In this document: positions 26,447 to 37,055 of the stretch, piece after piece | Layout of the letters: every line of letters begins with the position of its first letter | Numbering within the stretch: the first letter of the stretch is position 1 | Assembly: GCF_001439815.1 (NCBI RefSeq) | Contig: NZ_JYLM01000004.1 | Span: 460,554 to 524,553, forward strand | Reading direction: 5' to 3' | Length of the DNA: 64,000 nt | Source of the DNA: Pseudomonas orientalis | GTDB lineage: Bacteria; Pseudomonadota; Gammaproteobacteria; Pseudomonadales; Pseudomonadaceae | Notes under the pieces: model-generated | What the model was told of the DNA's origin: nothing | What the model saw: only the letters and a program-made list of their open reading frames with translations | Database searches by the model: none | Translations under genes and position numbers: made by a program

Positions 26447-26955
26447 CTCAGGTTTACCTCGGCCTTGGCAGTAATATCGAGCGCGAGCTCAATTTACGGG
26501 CGGGGCTCGATGCGCTGGCGAGCTTTTTGACGGACATGCGCTGTTCTGCGGTGTTCGAAAGCCAGCCGGTTGGTATCAAGAGCGGCCCGTTTTTCAATCT
26601 GGTGGTGTCGGGCTTTACCGACCTGACATTGATGGAGTTGGACCGTCGGTTGAAATTCATCGAGGCCGAAAATGGTCGTTACGCGCCTGATCGCAAAGGC
26701 TTGCCGTTAGACATCGACGTGCTGCTGTATGGCGATCTGGTGGGTAACTTTGATGGTTTGGTGCTGCCGCGTGCGGAGATCCTCAAGAACGCATTTGTCT
26801 TGTGGCCGCTGTCGATGATGGCGCCGGATCGTGTTCACCCTGAGGCGGGCAAGACCCTGGCCGACCTCTGGCGCGATGCGCAGATTGATCAAGTGCTCGC
26901 GCCCGTGCCGTTTGAGTGGCGGGGCGAGCAACTCACGCCGCCAGCTCTTTTGTAG
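26437..26955 (+). CDS. folK: FolK-like hydroxymethyldihydropterin pyrophosphokinase
   Basis: 172-residue HPPK. VYLGLGSNIERELNLRAGL binds the pterin; YAPDRKGLPLDIDVLLYGD carries the Asp pair for magnesium; LPRAEILKNAFVLWPL is the C-terminal motif (PHP is replaced by LPR). Pseudomonas usually also has a second folK near panB, so this may be the paralogue. Its stop codon TAG lies inside the TGTAGG start of the REP pair at 26951. Confidence 0.88.
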   Translation: MSLTQVYLGLGSNIERELNLRAGLDALASFLTDMRCSAVFESQPVGIKSGPFFNLVVSGFTDLTLMELDRRLKFIEAENGRYAPDRKGLPLDIDVLLYGDLVGNFDGLVLPRAEILKNAFVLWPLSMMAPDRVHPEAGKTLADLWRDAQIDQVLAPVPFEWRGEQLTPPALL

Positions 26956-27032
26956 GAGCCGAGCTTGCTCGCGAAAAACCTGAGGGCGCTGCGTTATCGG
27001 TGACGTCCTTCGCGAGCAAGCTCGCTCCTACA
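26951..27032. repeat. REP pair, TGTAGGAGC(C)GAGCTTGCTCGCGAA type
   Basis: Two inverted copies of the TGTAGGAGCGAGCTTG palindrome (26951-26976 and 27009-27032) around a short spacer. It fills the whole gap between the convergent genes folK and cca, and both genes terminate in its outer TGTAG ends. Confidence 0.9.
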
Positions 27033-28260
27033 GAGGCTTGTGTTGTTCCTTGTAGGCTTTCAGCGTCTTGAGCCGTTCGCGCTTGAGCGCCTCGCCCAGC
27101 TCCGGGCCTTTGAAGCCTTTCTCCAGCAACGGTGCTACCTGCACCGCGCGCGCGGCCTTCGCCGCGCCACGCAAATAATCCGCCTGTGGATAACGTCGCT
27201 GTTCAAGCCCCTTGCGGCCACGCGCATCCATCTCGCAGGCGACCACAAACTCCTCAAAGCGCTGCGGTCGACGGTAGACGTCGAAACTCTGCAGCAACTC
27301 CAGCAGCGTCGAGGCCTTCAGTTCCAGGGCACGATGTCCGTGGGTGTGGTATTGACCCACCAGCAGTGCCAATTCCTGACAATCCTTCGGTACCTTGAAG
27401 CGTTCGTTGACAGCCTTGATCAGCTTCAGACCCCGGTGTTCGTGCGCAATATGCTGCGGTAACTTATCCACAGGCGTCAGACCCTTGCCCAGGTCATGCA
27501 GCAGGCACGCCCAACGTACGGTCAGCGGCTGTCGATGCAAGGCTGCCTGCTCCAGCACGCTCAACGTGTGCAGGCCGGTGTCGATCTCGGGGTGATGAGC
27601 CTCGGGTTGCGGTACGCCGAACAGCGCGTCCACCTCCGGTATCAAGGTTTTCAGCGCATTGCAGTCACGCAGCACCTGGATAAACACCTGGGGCTGATCT
27701 TCCATCAATGCCCGGGAAATTTCTTTCCAGCTGCGCTCCGGCGTCAGCGCCTCCAGTTCGCCGGATTCGCTGAGTTGACGCATCAGCTCCAGGGTTTCGG
27801 GTGCCACGGTGAATCCTAGGTGCGCATAACGCGCGGCGAACCGGGCAACGCGCAGCACTCGCAGGGGATCTTCGGCGAAAGCGGGCGAAACGTGCCGTAA
27901 AATCCGCGCATCCAGGTCGCGTTGGCCGTGGTAGGGATCGGTCACATTGCCGTCATCGTCTTCAGCCATGGCGTTGATGGTCAGGTCGCGACGAATCAGG
28001 TCTTCTTCCAGCGTGACCTCGGGGCTGGCGTGAAACACGAAGCCGCCGTAGCCCCGGCCACTTTTACGCTCGGTGCGGGCGAGGGCGTATTCATCGCCGT
28101 TTTTCGGGTCCAGGAACACGGGGAAGTCAGCGCCGACCGGTTTGAAGCCTTTGGCCAGCATCTCTTCGGTGGTGGCGCCGACGACGACGCGGTCGATGTC
28201 GGTGACCTTGATGCCCAGCAGGCGATCACGCACGGCACCGCCGACTTTGTAGATTTTCAT
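27028..28260 (-). CDS. cca: CCA-adding tRNA nucleotidyltransferase
   Basis: 410-residue class II enzyme that repairs or adds tRNA 3' CCA. N-terminal [12 protein letters not shown] with the catalytic Asp21-x-Asp23 (TDIDRVVVG), then the [12 protein letters not shown] region, and a C-terminal HD phosphohydrolase domain with [11 protein letters not shown]. The last codons and stop lie in a REP element, so the C-terminus (HKPL) may have been set by REP insertion. Last gene of the minus-strand run yeaG-yeaH-spoVR. Confidence 0.98.
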   Translation of the reverse strand: MKIYKVGGAVRDRLLGIKVTDIDRVVVGATTEEMLAKGFKPVGADFPVFLDPKNGDEYALARTERKSGRGYGGFVFHASPEVTLEEDLIRRDLTINAMAEDDDGNVTDPYHGQRDLDARILRHVSPAFAEDPLRVLRVARFAARYAHLGFTVAPETLELMRQLSESGELEALTPERSWKEISRALMEDQPQVFIQVLRDCNALKTLIPEVDALFGVPQPEAHHPEIDTGLHTLSVLEQAALHRQPLTVRWACLLHDLGKGLTPVDKLPQHIAHEHRGLKLIKAVNERFKVPKDCQELALLVGQYHTHGHRALELKASTLLELLQSFDVYRRPQRFEEFVVACEMDARGRKGLEQRRYPQADYLRGAAKAARAVQVAPLLEKGFKGPELGEALKRERLKTLKAYKEQHKPL

Positions 28261-28323
28261 TAAAAAGCCTCCATTAGCGCCACAGGATACCGCCTGCGCC
28301 TGGCCAATGGAGGCTTTGCCGTT

Positions 28324-29889
28324 TCAGAGATGCACGACGGCCAGGTCCAGGCGGCCGTAGTCGTTGTCGTTATGATCGCTGCGCGGTGGAACATGGTGGG
28401 TTTTCATCACCTGGTCGCCCTGCAGGGTTTCCAGATGGATATCGAAGCCCCACAGCCGATGCAGGTGCTTGAGCACTTCCTCGGTGGATTCGCCCAGGGG
28501 TTTGCGGTCGTGCTGCTGGTGACGCAAGGTCAGCGAGCGATCACCGCGCATGTCGATGCTGTAGATCTGCACATTGGGCTCGCGGTTGCCCAGGTTGTAC
28601 TGCGCCGCCAGGGTCTCGCGGATAGTCCGATAGCCAGGCTCGTCATGGATGGCCGGCACCACCAGGTCCTCCTTGAGGTCGTCATCCAGGATGCTGAACA
28701 ACTTGAGATCACGAATCACTTTCGGGGACAGGTACTGCAGGATGAAGCTCTCGTCCTTGAAACTGCTCATGGCGAACTTGATGGTGGAGAGCCAGTCGCT
28801 GCCGGCGATTTCCGGGAACCAGTGACGGTCTTCTTCGGTGGGATGCTCGCACATGCGGCGGATGTCGCGGTACATCGCAAAGCCCAGCGCGTAGGGATTG
28901 ATGCCGTTGTAGTAGGGGCTGTCGAACCCGGGCTGGAACACCACGCTGGTGTGGGAGGTGAGAAACTCCATCATGAAACCGTCAGTGACCAGGCCTTCGT
29001 CGTACAGGTCGTTCATCAGTGTGTAATGCCAGAACGTCGCCCAGCCCTCGTTCATCACCTGAGTCTGGCGCTGTGGATAAAAGTACTGGGCGATCTTGCG
29101 CACGATGCGCACGATTTCCCGTTGCCACGGCTCCAGCAACGGGGCATGTTTTTCCAGGAAGTACAGGATGTTTTCCTGAGGTTCGGCGGGGAAGCGTGCA
29201 TTGTCCTTGTCGCTGTTTTTGCCGGCACGCTTTGGAATGGTGCGCCACAAATCGTTGATCTGCTTCTGTAGGTGTTCCTCACGCTCCTGCTGGCGCAGAC
29301 GTTCTTCTTCGGCCGAAATCGGATAGGGGCGTTTGTAGCGGTCGACGCCGTAGTTCATCAGGGCGTGGCAGGAGTCGAGCAAATCCTCGACCGCGTCGAT
29401 GCCGTGGCGCTCCTCGCATTGCATGATGTACTGCTTGGCGAATACCAGGTAATCGATGATCGAACTGGCATCGGTCCAGGTGCGGAACAGGTAGTTGCCC
29501 TTGAAAAAGCTGTTATGCCCGTAGCACGCATGGGCCACCACCAGTGCCTGCATGCAGATGGTGTTTTCTTCCATCAGGTAGGCGATGCACGGGTCGGAGT
29601 TGATCACGATCTCGTAGGCCAGGCCCATCTGGCCGCGGGTATAGGACTTCTCGGTGCTGAGGAAGTGTTTGCCGTAGGACCAATGGTGATAACCCAGTGG
29701 CATGCCGACGGAGGCGTAGGCATCCATCATCTGTTCGGCGGTGATCACTTCGATCTGATTGGGGTAGGTGTCCAGCGCGTAACCCGCCGCGATGCGGCTG
29801 ATTTCCCGGTCATAGGCCTGGATCAGTTCAAAGGTCCACTCGGACCCGGTGGAGATAGGTTGGCGCTTATGCTCTTTTTTGGCGGTCAT
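28324..29889 (-). CDS. SpoVR family protein (YcgB-like)
   Basis: 521-residue SpoVR/YcgB homologue. Conserved features include [20 protein letters not shown], with the NEGWA motif, and [20 protein letters not shown]. Biochemical function is unknown; members are stationary-phase genes and travel with PrkA kinase (yeaG) and the DUF444 protein yeaH, as here. The start overlaps the yeaH stop by 4 nt (ATGA). Confidence 0.95.
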   Translation of the reverse strand: MTAKKEHKRQPISTGSEWTFELIQAYDREISRIAAGYALDTYPNQIEVITAEQMMDAYASVGMPLGYHHWSYGKHFLSTEKSYTRGQMGLAYEIVINSDPCIAYLMEENTICMQALVVAHACYGHNSFFKGNYLFRTWTDASSIIDYLVFAKQYIMQCEERHGIDAVEDLLDSCHALMNYGVDRYKRPYPISAEEERLRQQEREEHLQKQINDLWRTIPKRAGKNSDKDNARFPAEPQENILYFLEKHAPLLEPWQREIVRIVRKIAQYFYPQRQTQVMNEGWATFWHYTLMNDLYDEGLVTDGFMMEFLTSHTSVVFQPGFDSPYYNGINPYALGFAMYRDIRRMCEHPTEEDRHWFPEIAGSDWLSTIKFAMSSFKDESFILQYLSPKVIRDLKLFSILDDDLKEDLVVPAIHDEPGYRTIRETLAAQYNLGNREPNVQIYSIDMRGDRSLTLRHQQHDRKPLGESTEEVLKHLHRLWGFDIHLETLQGDQVMKTHHVPPRSDHNDNDYGRLDLAVVHL

Positions 29890-31157
29890 GTCACTAACCT
29901 GCGCTGGAAGAGTTCACGGAAGACCGGGTAGATATCGCCGGCCGAGACCAGTTGCTGCTGGGCGAACGTGTCGGCGAAGGCTTCGCCGATGCGCTCGTAT
30001 TCGAACCACAGCGCCTGGTGCTCACGGGGGGTAATTTCGACGTAGGTGTAGTACTGCACGAAAGGCATGATCTGGTTGATCAGGATATCGCGGCAGATCG
30101 GCGAATCATCGTTCCAGTTGTCACCGTCGGAAGCCTGGGCCGCATAGATGTTCCACTCATTGGCCGGGTAGCGCTCGGCCATGATTTCCTGCATCAGCTT
30201 CAGGGCGCTGGAGACGATGGTGCCGCCGGTTTCCCGCGAGTAGAAGAATTCCTCTTCGTCCACTTCCCGGGCGCTGGTGTGATGGCGGATGAATACCACG
30301 TCGATCTTGTCGTAGTTCCGTTTCAGGAACAGGTACAGCAGGATAAAGAAACGCTTGGCGATGTCCTTGGTGGCCTGGGTCATGGAGCCGGACACGTCCA
30401 TCAGGCAGAACATCACGGCCTTGGAGCTGGGGTTGGGCTGCTTGACCAGCAGGTTGTATTTCAAGTCGAAGGTATCGAGGAACGGCACGCGATGAATGCG
30501 CGCGCTGAGTTTCTCGATTTCGGTCTCTATTTCCTGGATATCGCCGAAGTTGTCCGGCTCTTCGCGCTTCAAGCGCGCCAACTCTTCCTTGGCCTGCTTG
30601 AGTTTTGCCCGGCTGCTGCCTGACAGGGCGATGCGTCGGGCATGGGCTGAGCGCAGGGTGCGAATGATGTTGATACGCGACGGATTGCCCTCGTTGCTGA
30701 TACCCGCGCGTACGGTCTTGAAGGTGTCGGTGCCGGTCAGGTTGCGCTTGACCAGGTTGGGCAGTTCCAGGTCCTCGAACATGAATTCGAGAAATTCCTC
30801 CTGGGTAATCTGGAACACGAATTCGTCCATTCCTTCGCCGGCGTTACCGGCCTTGCCCGCGCCCTTGCCGCCACCGCCTCCTTGAGGACGTGCAATGTGT
30901 TCACCCGTGGTGAATTCCTTGTTGCCGGGATGCACCACCGTCTGCTTGCCGCCCCGGCCGTGGTGCAGCACGGGTTCGTCGATGTCGCGTCCGGGAATGC
31001 TGATTTGTTCGCCATGCTCCATGTCGGTGATGGAACGGCGGCTGACGGCCTCTTCAACCGCCTTTTTGATGTGGTCACGGTAACGCCGCAGGAAACGCTG
31101 GCGGTTTACCGTGCTCTTGTTCTTGCCATTGAGGCGTCGGTCGATCACATAGCTCAT
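29886..31157 (-). CDS. YeaH/YhbH family protein (DUF444, VWA-like)
   Basis: 423 residues. The C-terminal half is a von Willebrand A-like domain with MIDAS motif DVSGSM in [17 protein letters not shown] Gly-rich stretch ([11 protein letters not shown], about residue 90) links it to a basic N-terminus beginning [12 protein letters not shown]. The start at 31157 has a GGAGGG ribosome-binding site. Partner of the PrkA kinase YeaG in nitrogen- and stationary-phase stress; the mechanism is unresolved. Confidence 0.94.
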   Translation of the reverse strand: MSYVIDRRLNGKNKSTVNRQRFLRRYRDHIKKAVEEAVSRRSITDMEHGEQISIPGRDIDEPVLHHGRGGKQTVVHPGNKEFTTGEHIARPQGGGGGKGAGKAGNAGEGMDEFVFQITQEEFLEFMFEDLELPNLVKRNLTGTDTFKTVRAGISNEGNPSRINIIRTLRSAHARRIALSGSSRAKLKQAKEELARLKREEPDNFGDIQEIETEIEKLSARIHRVPFLDTFDLKYNLLVKQPNPSSKAVMFCLMDVSGSMTQATKDIAKRFFILLYLFLKRNYDKIDVVFIRHHTSAREVDEEEFFYSRETGGTIVSSALKLMQEIMAERYPANEWNIYAAQASDGDNWNDDSPICRDILINQIMPFVQYYTYVEITPREHQALWFEYERIGEAFADTFAQQQLVSAGDIYPVFRELFQRRLVT

Positions 31158-31179
31158 GGGGAGCCCTCCGGGCAGCTTC

Positions 31180-31252
31180 ACGTTACAAGCTTCAAGCCGC
31201 GAGCTGGAAGCTTAAGGACAAGCGGTCGACTGCCAGGCTTGATGCCTGGCAG
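31180..31252. repeat. extragenic repeats between yeaG and yeaH
   Basis: The 113-bp gap holds an AAGCTTCAAGCCGCGAGCTGG-like element, a motif repeated in Pseudomonas genomes, and a perfect hairpin CTGCCAGGC-TTGAT-GCCTGGCAG at 31230-31252. The hairpin has no T-run, so processing or mRNA stabilisation is more likely than termination. Confidence 0.6.
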
Positions 31253-31270
31253 TGAGCACCTGTCGCTGCC

Positions 31271-33193
31271 TTACTGCGATTTGCGCACCCGCAGGTACCA
31301 CTCGGAGAGCAGTCGTACCTGTTTGTCGGTGTAGCCGCGCTCGACCATTCGAGTGACGAAGTCGTTGTGTTTTTGCTGATCCTCCTTGCTGGCCTTGGCG
31401 TTGAAGCTGATAACCGGCAGCAGATCCTCGGTGTTGGAGAACATTTTTTTCTCGATCACCACCCGCAGCTTCTCGTAGCTGAGCCAGGTTGGGTTCTTGC
31501 CGTTGTTGTTGGCGCGGGCGCGCAGCACGAAGTTGACGATTTCGTTGCGGAAATCCTTCGGATTGCTGATGCCGGCGGGTTTTTCGATCTTCTCCAGCTC
31601 CTCGTTGAGCGCCACGCGGTTGAGGATTTCGCCGGTTTCCGGGTCGCGGTATTCCTGGTCCTGAATCCAGAAGTCGGCGTACAACACGTAGCGGTCGAAG
31701 ATGTTTTGGCCGTACTCGCTGTAGGACTCCAGGTAGGCGGTCTGGATTTCTTTGCCGATGAATTCGATATAGCGCGGCGCCAGGTATTCCTTGAGGAAGC
31801 GCAGGTAGCGCTCGCGGGTTTCGGCCTGGAACTGTTCCTGTTCGATCTGCTGTTCAAGTACGTAGAGCAGGTGCACCGGGTTGGCGGCGATCTCGTGGGG
31901 GTCGAAGTTGAAGACCTTGGAGAGGATCTTGAATGCGAAGCGCGTCGACAGGCCGTTCATGCCCTCATCGACGCCCGCCGTGTCACGGTATTCCTGGATG
32001 GACTTGGCCTTGGGATCGGTATCCTTGAGGTTTTCGCCATCGTACACCCGCATTTTCGAGTAGATGTTCGAGTTCTCCGGCTCCTTGAGGCGCGACAGCA
32101 CGGTGAACTGGGCAAGCATCTTCAGGGTGTCGGGTGCGCAATGGGCCTTGGCCAGCGAGCTGTTGAACAGCAACTTGTCGTAGATCTTGATTTCATCGCT
32201 GACCCGCAGGCAGTACGGCACCTTGACGATGTAGATACGGTCGATGAAGGCTTCGTTGTTCTTGTTGTTGCGGAAAGTGTGCCATTCCGATTCGTTGGAG
32301 TGCGCCAGCAGGATGCCGGTAAACGGAATCGCGCCCAGGCCTTCGGTACTGTTGTAGTTGCCTTCCTGGGTGGCGGTGAGCAGTGGGTGCAGCACCTTGA
32401 TCGGCGCCTTGAACATCTCCACGAACTCCATCAGGCCCTGGTTGGCCCGGCACAGCGCGCCCGAGTAGCTGTAGGCGTCGGCGTCGTTCTGCGGGAACTC
32501 TTCCAGTTTGCGAATATCGACCTTGCCCACCAGCGCCGATATGTCCTGGTTATTCTCGTCGCCCGGCTCAGTCTTGGCGACGCCGATCTGGTTGAGGATC
32601 GACGGGTAGAGCTTGACCACGCGGAACTGGCTGATATCACCGCCGAACTCGGCCAGGCGCTTGGTGGCCCAGGGCGACATGATGGTATTGAGGTAGCGCC
32701 GTGGGATGCCGAAGTCTTCTTCGAGGATCGCGCCGTCTTCGGTGGCGTTGAACAGGCCCAGGGGCGACTCGAACACCGGCGAGCCCTTGATCGCGTAGAA
32801 GGGCACTTTTTCGATCAGCTGTTTGAGTTTTTCGGCCAGGGACGACTTGCCGCCGCCAACGGGGCCGAGCAGGTAGAGGATCTGTTTCTTCTCTTCCAGG
32901 CCCTGGGCGGCGTGGCGGAAGTAGGAGACGATCTGGTCGATGCATTCTTCCATGCCGTGGAAGTCTTCAAAGGCCGGGTAACGCCGGATCACCTTGTTGG
33001 AGAATATCCGCGACAGGCGCGAATTGTTCGAGGTGTCTACCAGCTCCGGCTCGCCAATCGCCAGCAGCAGGCGTTCGGCGGCAGACGCGTAGGTGCTGCG
33101 GTCCCGTTTGCACAGCTCGAGATACTCTTGAAGCGTGAGTTCTTCCTGTTGTGTGGACTCGAAACGTTGTTGGAAGTGGCTAAAGATACTCAT
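31271..33193 (-). CDS. PrkA-type serine protein kinase (YeaG)
   Basis: 640 residues. N-terminal AAA+ PrkA domain with Walker A LGPVGGGKSSLAEKL, and a C-terminal kinase-like PrkA domain. The start at 33193 gives MSIFSHFQQRFESTQ, the conserved family N-terminus; the in-frame extension upstream is not. First gene of the yeaG-yeaH-spoVR set. The 285 bp between it and glpE should hold the promoter; I see a hairpin at 33415-33437 (TGCGCCGTT / AACGGCGCA) but no clear sigma motif. Confidence 0.96.
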   Translation of the reverse strand: MSIFSHFQQRFESTQQEELTLQEYLELCKRDRSTYASAAERLLLAIGEPELVDTSNNSRLSRIFSNKVIRRYPAFEDFHGMEECIDQIVSYFRHAAQGLEEKKQILYLLGPVGGGKSSLAEKLKQLIEKVPFYAIKGSPVFESPLGLFNATEDGAILEEDFGIPRRYLNTIMSPWATKRLAEFGGDISQFRVVKLYPSILNQIGVAKTEPGDENNQDISALVGKVDIRKLEEFPQNDADAYSYSGALCRANQGLMEFVEMFKAPIKVLHPLLTATQEGNYNSTEGLGAIPFTGILLAHSNESEWHTFRNNKNNEAFIDRIYIVKVPYCLRVSDEIKIYDKLLFNSSLAKAHCAPDTLKMLAQFTVLSRLKEPENSNIYSKMRVYDGENLKDTDPKAKSIQEYRDTAGVDEGMNGLSTRFAFKILSKVFNFDPHEIAANPVHLLYVLEQQIEQEQFQAETRERYLRFLKEYLAPRYIEFIGKEIQTAYLESYSEYGQNIFDRYVLYADFWIQDQEYRDPETGEILNRVALNEELEKIEKPAGISNPKDFRNEIVNFVLRARANNNGKNPTWLSYEKLRVVIEKKMFSNTEDLLPVISFNAKASKEDQQKHNDFVTRMVERGYTDKQVRLLSEWYLRVRKSQ

Positions 33194-33414
33194 GACGTCG
33201 TCACCTCGCTCGATACGTGGAGCCGACGCCGGATCAATCAGTCGATGCTGGCAGCCATTGACGTTCGCCAATGGCTGTTTTCCCCCCAGAACACCCTGAA
33301 ACGTTACCGATGACCCGCGCGCCGGTGTACCGGCTCTCCCCTGATTTGGATGGCCTGCGCTTAAGGATAGTTCGGAATCGGGGAGGTCAAGGCGCGATAC
33401 GTAATTAGTTTGGC

Positions 33415-33439
33415 TGCGCCGTTCGTCAGAAACGGCGCA
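33415..33439 (-). terminator. possible terminator after glpE
   Basis: TTGCGCCGTT-TCTGACG-AACGGCGCA on the minus strand, 40 nt after the glpE stop codon. The 3' side is AT-rich but lacks a clean T-run. Confidence 0.4.
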
Positions 33440-33478
33440 AGCCCAAGCGTCACGCGGGGTAGCGGGGTGTGAAAAAAA

Positions 33479-33808
33479 TTATTGCGAATCGCCTGAAGAA
33501 ATTTCAGCAGGATAGGTCGTACGCCACAGCTCAAAGCCGCCATCCAGGCTATAAACGTCGGAGAAACCCTGGCTGATCAGATAGGCTGCGGCGCTTTGGC
33601 TGGAATTACCGTGGTAGCACGCCACGATCACTGGCGCGTCGAGGTCGGCGGCGCGGATGAAGTCGGCGATATTGACGTTGTCCAGGTGCTGGGCGCCGGC
33701 AATGTGGGCCGCAGCGTAAGTCGACTGGTCACGGATATCGACGACCACAGCGCCTTGCTCACGCAGGGCCTGGGCTTGTTCGGGAGGGATACGTTTGAAT
33801 TCGCTCAT
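33479..33808 (-). CDS. glpE: thiosulfate sulfurtransferase GlpE
   Basis: 109-residue single-domain rhodanese. The active-site loop CYHGNSSQ puts the persulfide Cys at residue 64. [19 protein letters not shown] is the CH2A motif. Cytoplasmic sulfur transfer from thiosulfate to cyanide or dithiols. Lies 9 nt after apaH and is probably co-transcribed. Confidence 0.95.
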   Translation of the reverse strand: MSEFKRIPPEQAQALREQGAVVVDIRDQSTYAAAHIAGAQHLDNVNIADFIRAADLDAPVIVACYHGNSSQSAAAYLISQGFSDVYSLDGGFELWRTTYPAEISSGDSQ

Positions 33809-33817
33809 GGCGGGCTC

Positions 33818-34669
33818 CTAGGGCTTGGCGGCGGCCGTCTGTGTAGTGGATGCTGGGGATTCACACGGGCAATTGATGCGCTCGCCGGTGTCGATGTTCA
33901 TCAGGGTCATGGCGCCGCCCCACACGCAGCCGGTGTCGAGGGCGAACACGCCGGGTTCGTCGCATTTGCCTTCAAGGGCGGCCCAGTGGCCGAAGATGAT
34001 TTTCGTGTCGCGGGTTTTGCGTTCCTTGTGAGCGAACCAGGGCTTGTAGCCGGGCAGGGCGGTGTCGGCGCCTTCCTTGCTCTTGAGGTCCAGCTTGCCG
34101 TCCGCCGTGCAGAAGCGCATGCGCGTGAAGTAGTTGGTGATCACTCTCAGGCGGGCGACGCCGGTGAGTTCGTTGTCCCACTTCACCGGCTCGTTGCCGT
34201 ACATGCCGTCGAGGAAGGCGGTGTACAGGTTGTCATCGGCCAGGGCGCTTTGGACTTCGGCGGCGCACTTGAGGGCTTTCTTCAAGGTCCATTGCGGTGG
34301 GATGCCTGCGTGGACCAAGGCGATGTTGCGGGCCTCGTCGTAATGCATGAGCTTTTGCCGGCGCAACCATTCCAGCAGTTCGGCCCGGTCCGGTGCTTCG
34401 AGGATTTCGCGCAGGGTGTCGCCTTTTTTCAGGCGCTCGATGTTATGGCCGGCCGCGAGCAGGTGCAGGTCATGGTTGCCCAGCACACAGACCAGCGAAT
34501 CGCGCAGGTTATAGAGGTAGCGCAGGGTTTCCAGCGACTGCGGGCCACGGTTGACCAGATCGCCGACCAGCCACAGGCGATCGTTCGCGGGATCGAAGGC
34601 GACCCGTTCAAGCAGGCACTTGAGGGGCTCCAGGCACCCTTGCAGGTCACCGACCGCGTACGTCGCCAT
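33818..34669 (-). CDS. apaH: diadenosine tetraphosphatase ApaH
   Basis: 283 residues of the PPP-type phosphatase superfamily: [19 protein letters not shown] and LGNHDLHLL metal-ligand motifs are intact. Hydrolyses Ap4A symmetrically and removes Np4 caps from RNA. The start overlaps the apaG stop by one base, so the two are coupled. Confidence 0.98.
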   Translation of the reverse strand: MATYAVGDLQGCLEPLKCLLERVAFDPANDRLWLVGDLVNRGPQSLETLRYLYNLRDSLVCVLGNHDLHLLAAGHNIERLKKGDTLREILEAPDRAELLEWLRRQKLMHYDEARNIALVHAGIPPQWTLKKALKCAAEVQSALADDNLYTAFLDGMYGNEPVKWDNELTGVARLRVITNYFTRMRFCTADGKLDLKSKEGADTALPGYKPWFAHKERKTRDTKIIFGHWAALEGKCDEPGVFALDTGCVWGGAMTLMNIDTGERINCPCESPASTTQTAAAKP

Positions 34670-35049
34670 CAGTGCAGGGCTCCGGGCACCGCGAGGCGGA
34701 AGGGCTTGATCGTGGCGTCGAACATGTGGCCATCGGTGGCTTTCATCTGATACGAGCCCTGCATGGTGCCGACCTTGGAGGTCATCACCGTACCGCTGCT
34801 GTAGGTGTGGCTGGCGCCGATGTCGATCAAGGGTTGCTGGCCGACAACGCCCGCGCCGCGGACTTCTTCAACTTGACCATCGCCGTCGGTGATCATCCAG
34901 TGGCGCGACAGCAACTTGGCCGGCACCAGCCCGTTGTTTTTCACCGTGATGGTGTAGGCAAAGGCAAAGCGGTTGAGTTCAGGTTGCGATTGGTCCGCCA
35001 GGAAGCGGGTGACGACGCTGACGTCGATCTGGTAGCGAGGATCGGACAT
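34669..35049 (-). CDS. apaG: ApaG (Co2+/Mg2+ efflux-associated domain protein)
   Basis: 126 residues, standard ApaG length, with a fibronectin-like fold: [29 protein letters not shown] and the GTMQGSYQM motif are conserved. Biochemical role uncertain. Separated from rsmA by a 200-bp gap holding a REP pair, so the rsmA-apaG-apaH operon known from enterics is interrupted by repeat DNA. Confidence 0.97.
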   Translation of the reverse strand: MSDPRYQIDVSVVTRFLADQSQPELNRFAFAYTITVKNNGLVPAKLLSRHWMITDGDGQVEEVRGAGVVGQQPLIDIGASHTYSSGTVMTSKVGTMQGSYQMKATDGHMFDATIKPFRLAVPGALH

Positions 35050-35154
35050 GCAAGAGGCCTTAAAAGCAAAAGCGGAGGACAGCAGATGCGGATCAGTCTA
35101 GGCCAAGAGGTGGGCACTAGGCCAGACATGCTGTCTGGTATGACGGGGTTCAAG

Positions 35155-35243
35155 TGTGGGAGGGGGCTTGCCCCCGATTCGGTGGGTCAACCAACATCAG
35201 TGTTTGCTGGGCCGACGTCATCGGGGGCAAGCCCCCTCCCACA
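35155..35243. repeat. REPIN, TGTGGGAGGGGGCTTG type
   Basis: Two inverted arms, TGTGGGAGGGGGCTTGCCCC and its reverse complement (35155-35178 and 35220-35243), around a spacer, in the rsmA-apaG gap. Same family as 43794, 52276, 56765 and 61752. Confidence 0.93.
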
Positions 35244-35250
35244 TTTGTGC

Positions 35251-36069
35251 TTACGCCTGGTCTGCTACTGGCGCAGGCTGGATGGCAAGCTGGTCGGCCA
35301 GGCGCACGAAGGCGGCCAGGTCCAGTTGCTCGGGGCGCAGGCTGCCGTCAACGCCGGCGGCTTCGATTTCGGCATTGCTCAACAGCGCCTTGAGCGTGTT
35401 GCGCAGGGTCTTGCGGCGTTGGTTGAACGCTTCGCGCACCACGCGCTCGAGCAGTTTGTGGTCCTTGGCCGGGTGCGGCAGTACGGCGTGGGGCACCAGG
35501 CGCACGATGGCCGAGTCAACCTTCGGCGGCGGGTTGAACGCGCCCGGGCCGACGTTGAACAGGTGTTCGACGCGGCAATGGTACTGAACCATGATCGACA
35601 GACGGCCCCAATCACCGCCACCTGGGCCTGCGGCCAGGCGCTCGACCACTTCTTTTTGCAGCATGAAGTGCATGTCGCGGATGATCCCGGCGTTGTTCAG
35701 CAGGTGGAAAATCAGCGGGGTGGAGATGTTATACGGCAGGTTGCCGACAACGCGCAGGCTGTTGGGCGCGGCGTTGAGGCTGTTGAAGTCGAACTTCAGC
35801 GCATCGCCCTGATGCAGGTTGAAGTTGGGCTTGTCGGCAAACTGCTGGTTGAGGATCGGGATCAGGTCCTTGTCCAGTTCCACCACGTCCAGTTGACCGC
35901 CACTGGCCAGCAGGCCCTGGGTCAATGCGCCCTGGCCCGGGCCGATTTCCAGCAAGCGGTCGTCGGGCTTGGCGTGGATGGAGCGCAGGATGCGGTCGAT
36001 CACGCCGGCGTCGTGCAGGAAGTTTTGCCCGAAGCGCTTGCGCGCCCGGTGTTGGTAATGCTCGGTCAT
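35251..36069 (-). CDS. rsmA: 16S rRNA dimethyladenosine transferase RsmA (KsgA)
   Basis: 272-residue SAM-dependent methyltransferase that dimethylates A1518 and A1519 of 16S rRNA. The SAM motif [16 protein letters not shown] and catalytic [10 protein letters not shown] are intact. Not to be confused with the CsrA-type RsmA. Overlaps the pdxA stop by 4 nt within the lptD-surA-pdxA-rsmA operon. Confidence 0.98.
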   Translation of the reverse strand: MTEHYQHRARKRFGQNFLHDAGVIDRILRSIHAKPDDRLLEIGPGQGALTQGLLASGGQLDVVELDKDLIPILNQQFADKPNFNLHQGDALKFDFNSLNAAPNSLRVVGNLPYNISTPLIFHLLNNAGIIRDMHFMLQKEVVERLAAGPGGGDWGRLSIMVQYHCRVEHLFNVGPGAFNPPPKVDSAIVRLVPHAVLPHPAKDHKLLERVVREAFNQRRKTLRNTLKALLSNAEIEAAGVDGSLRPEQLDLAAFVRLADQLAIQPAPVADQA

Positions 36070-37055
36070 ATACGGGTCTCGGCCATCTGATAGGCGGTTT
36101 CCAGGGCTACGTGCAGGCTGCCGGTATCGATCTTGCCGCTGCCTGCCAGGTCCAGGGCAGTGCCATGGTCGACGGAGGTGCGGATGATCGGCAGGCCCAG
36201 TGTCACGTTGACTGCGGCGCCGAAGCCTTTGTATTTCAGCACGGGCAGCCCCTGGTCATGGTACATCGCCAGCACTGCGTCGCAGTGCTCCAGATATTTG
36301 GGGGTAAACAGAGTGTCTGCCGGCAATGGGCCGCGCAGGTCCATGCCTTCCTGGCGCAGACGCTCTAATGTCGGTTCAATGATGTCGATTTCTTCATGGC
36401 CCAAATGGCCGCCTTCACCGGCGTGGGGGTTGAGCCCACAGACCAGGATGCGCGGTTGGGCAATGCCGAATTTGTGTTGCAGGTCGGCGTGCAGGATGCG
36501 CGTGACGCGTTCTATGCGCTCGGCGGTGATGGCGTCGGCGATATCGCGCAGCGGCAGGTGGGTGGTCACCAGCGCAACACGCAGGCCAGGGGTGGCCAGC
36601 ATCATCACGACTTGTTCGGTATGGGTGAGTTCGGCCAGGAATTCGGTATGGCCGGAGAAGGCGATACCGGATTCGTTGATCACGCCTTTATGGACCGGCG
36701 CGGTGATCATGCCGGCGAAATCGCCGTCGATGCAGCCTTGGCCGGCGCGGGTCAGGGTTTCCAGCACAAAGGCTGCATTGGCCTTGTCCAGTTGCCCGGC
36801 AACGACCTTGGCGTGCAGGGGGGTGTCCCACACATACAGGCTGCCTGCCGACGCCGGCAGGTCGGGCCAGTTGCCCGGCGCAACATCCAGCAGGTTGACA
36901 GCCACGCCCAGCTGCGCGGCCCGCTCAAGGAGCAGGTCGCGGCTGGTAATGGCAATCAGGGGGTGTGGCTGGGCGTGCGAGGCGAGCAGCAGGCACAGGT
37001 CTGGACCAATGCCGGCCGGCTCGCCGGGTGTTACCGCGAAACGCTGGGGTTTCAC
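36066..37055 (-). CDS. pdxA: 4-hydroxythreonine-4-phosphate dehydrogenase PdxA
   Basis: 329 residues. Oxidises 4-phosphohydroxy-threonine in the DXP-dependent pyridoxal phosphate pathway. Motifs: [25 protein letters not shown] (metal His) and [18 protein letters not shown] (metal His). Overlaps surA and rsmA by 4 nt each, the usual enterobacterial and pseudomonad arrangement. Confidence 0.98.
   Translation of the reverse strand: MKPQRFAVTPGEPAGIGPDLCLLLASHAQPHPLIAITSRDLLLERAAQLGVAVNLLDVAPGNWPDLPASAGSLYVWDTPLHAKVVAGQLDKANAAFVLETLTRAGQGCIDGDFAGMITAPVHKGVINESGIAFSGHTEFLAELTHTEQVVMMLATPGLRVALVTTHLPLRDIADAITAERIERVTRILHADLQHKFGIAQPRILVCGLNPHAGEGGHLGHEEIDIIEPTLERLRQEGMDLRGPLPADTLFTPKYLEHCDAVLAMYHDQGLPVLKYKGFGAAVNVTLGLPIIRTSVDHGTALDLAGSGKIDTGSLHVALETAYQMAETRI

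Noticed and set aside
31367..33313. 648-codon frame antisense to the PrkA kinase
   Set aside because: Mirror of the kinase codons. The sense frame has Walker A and a conserved start, and this one has no recognisable domain.
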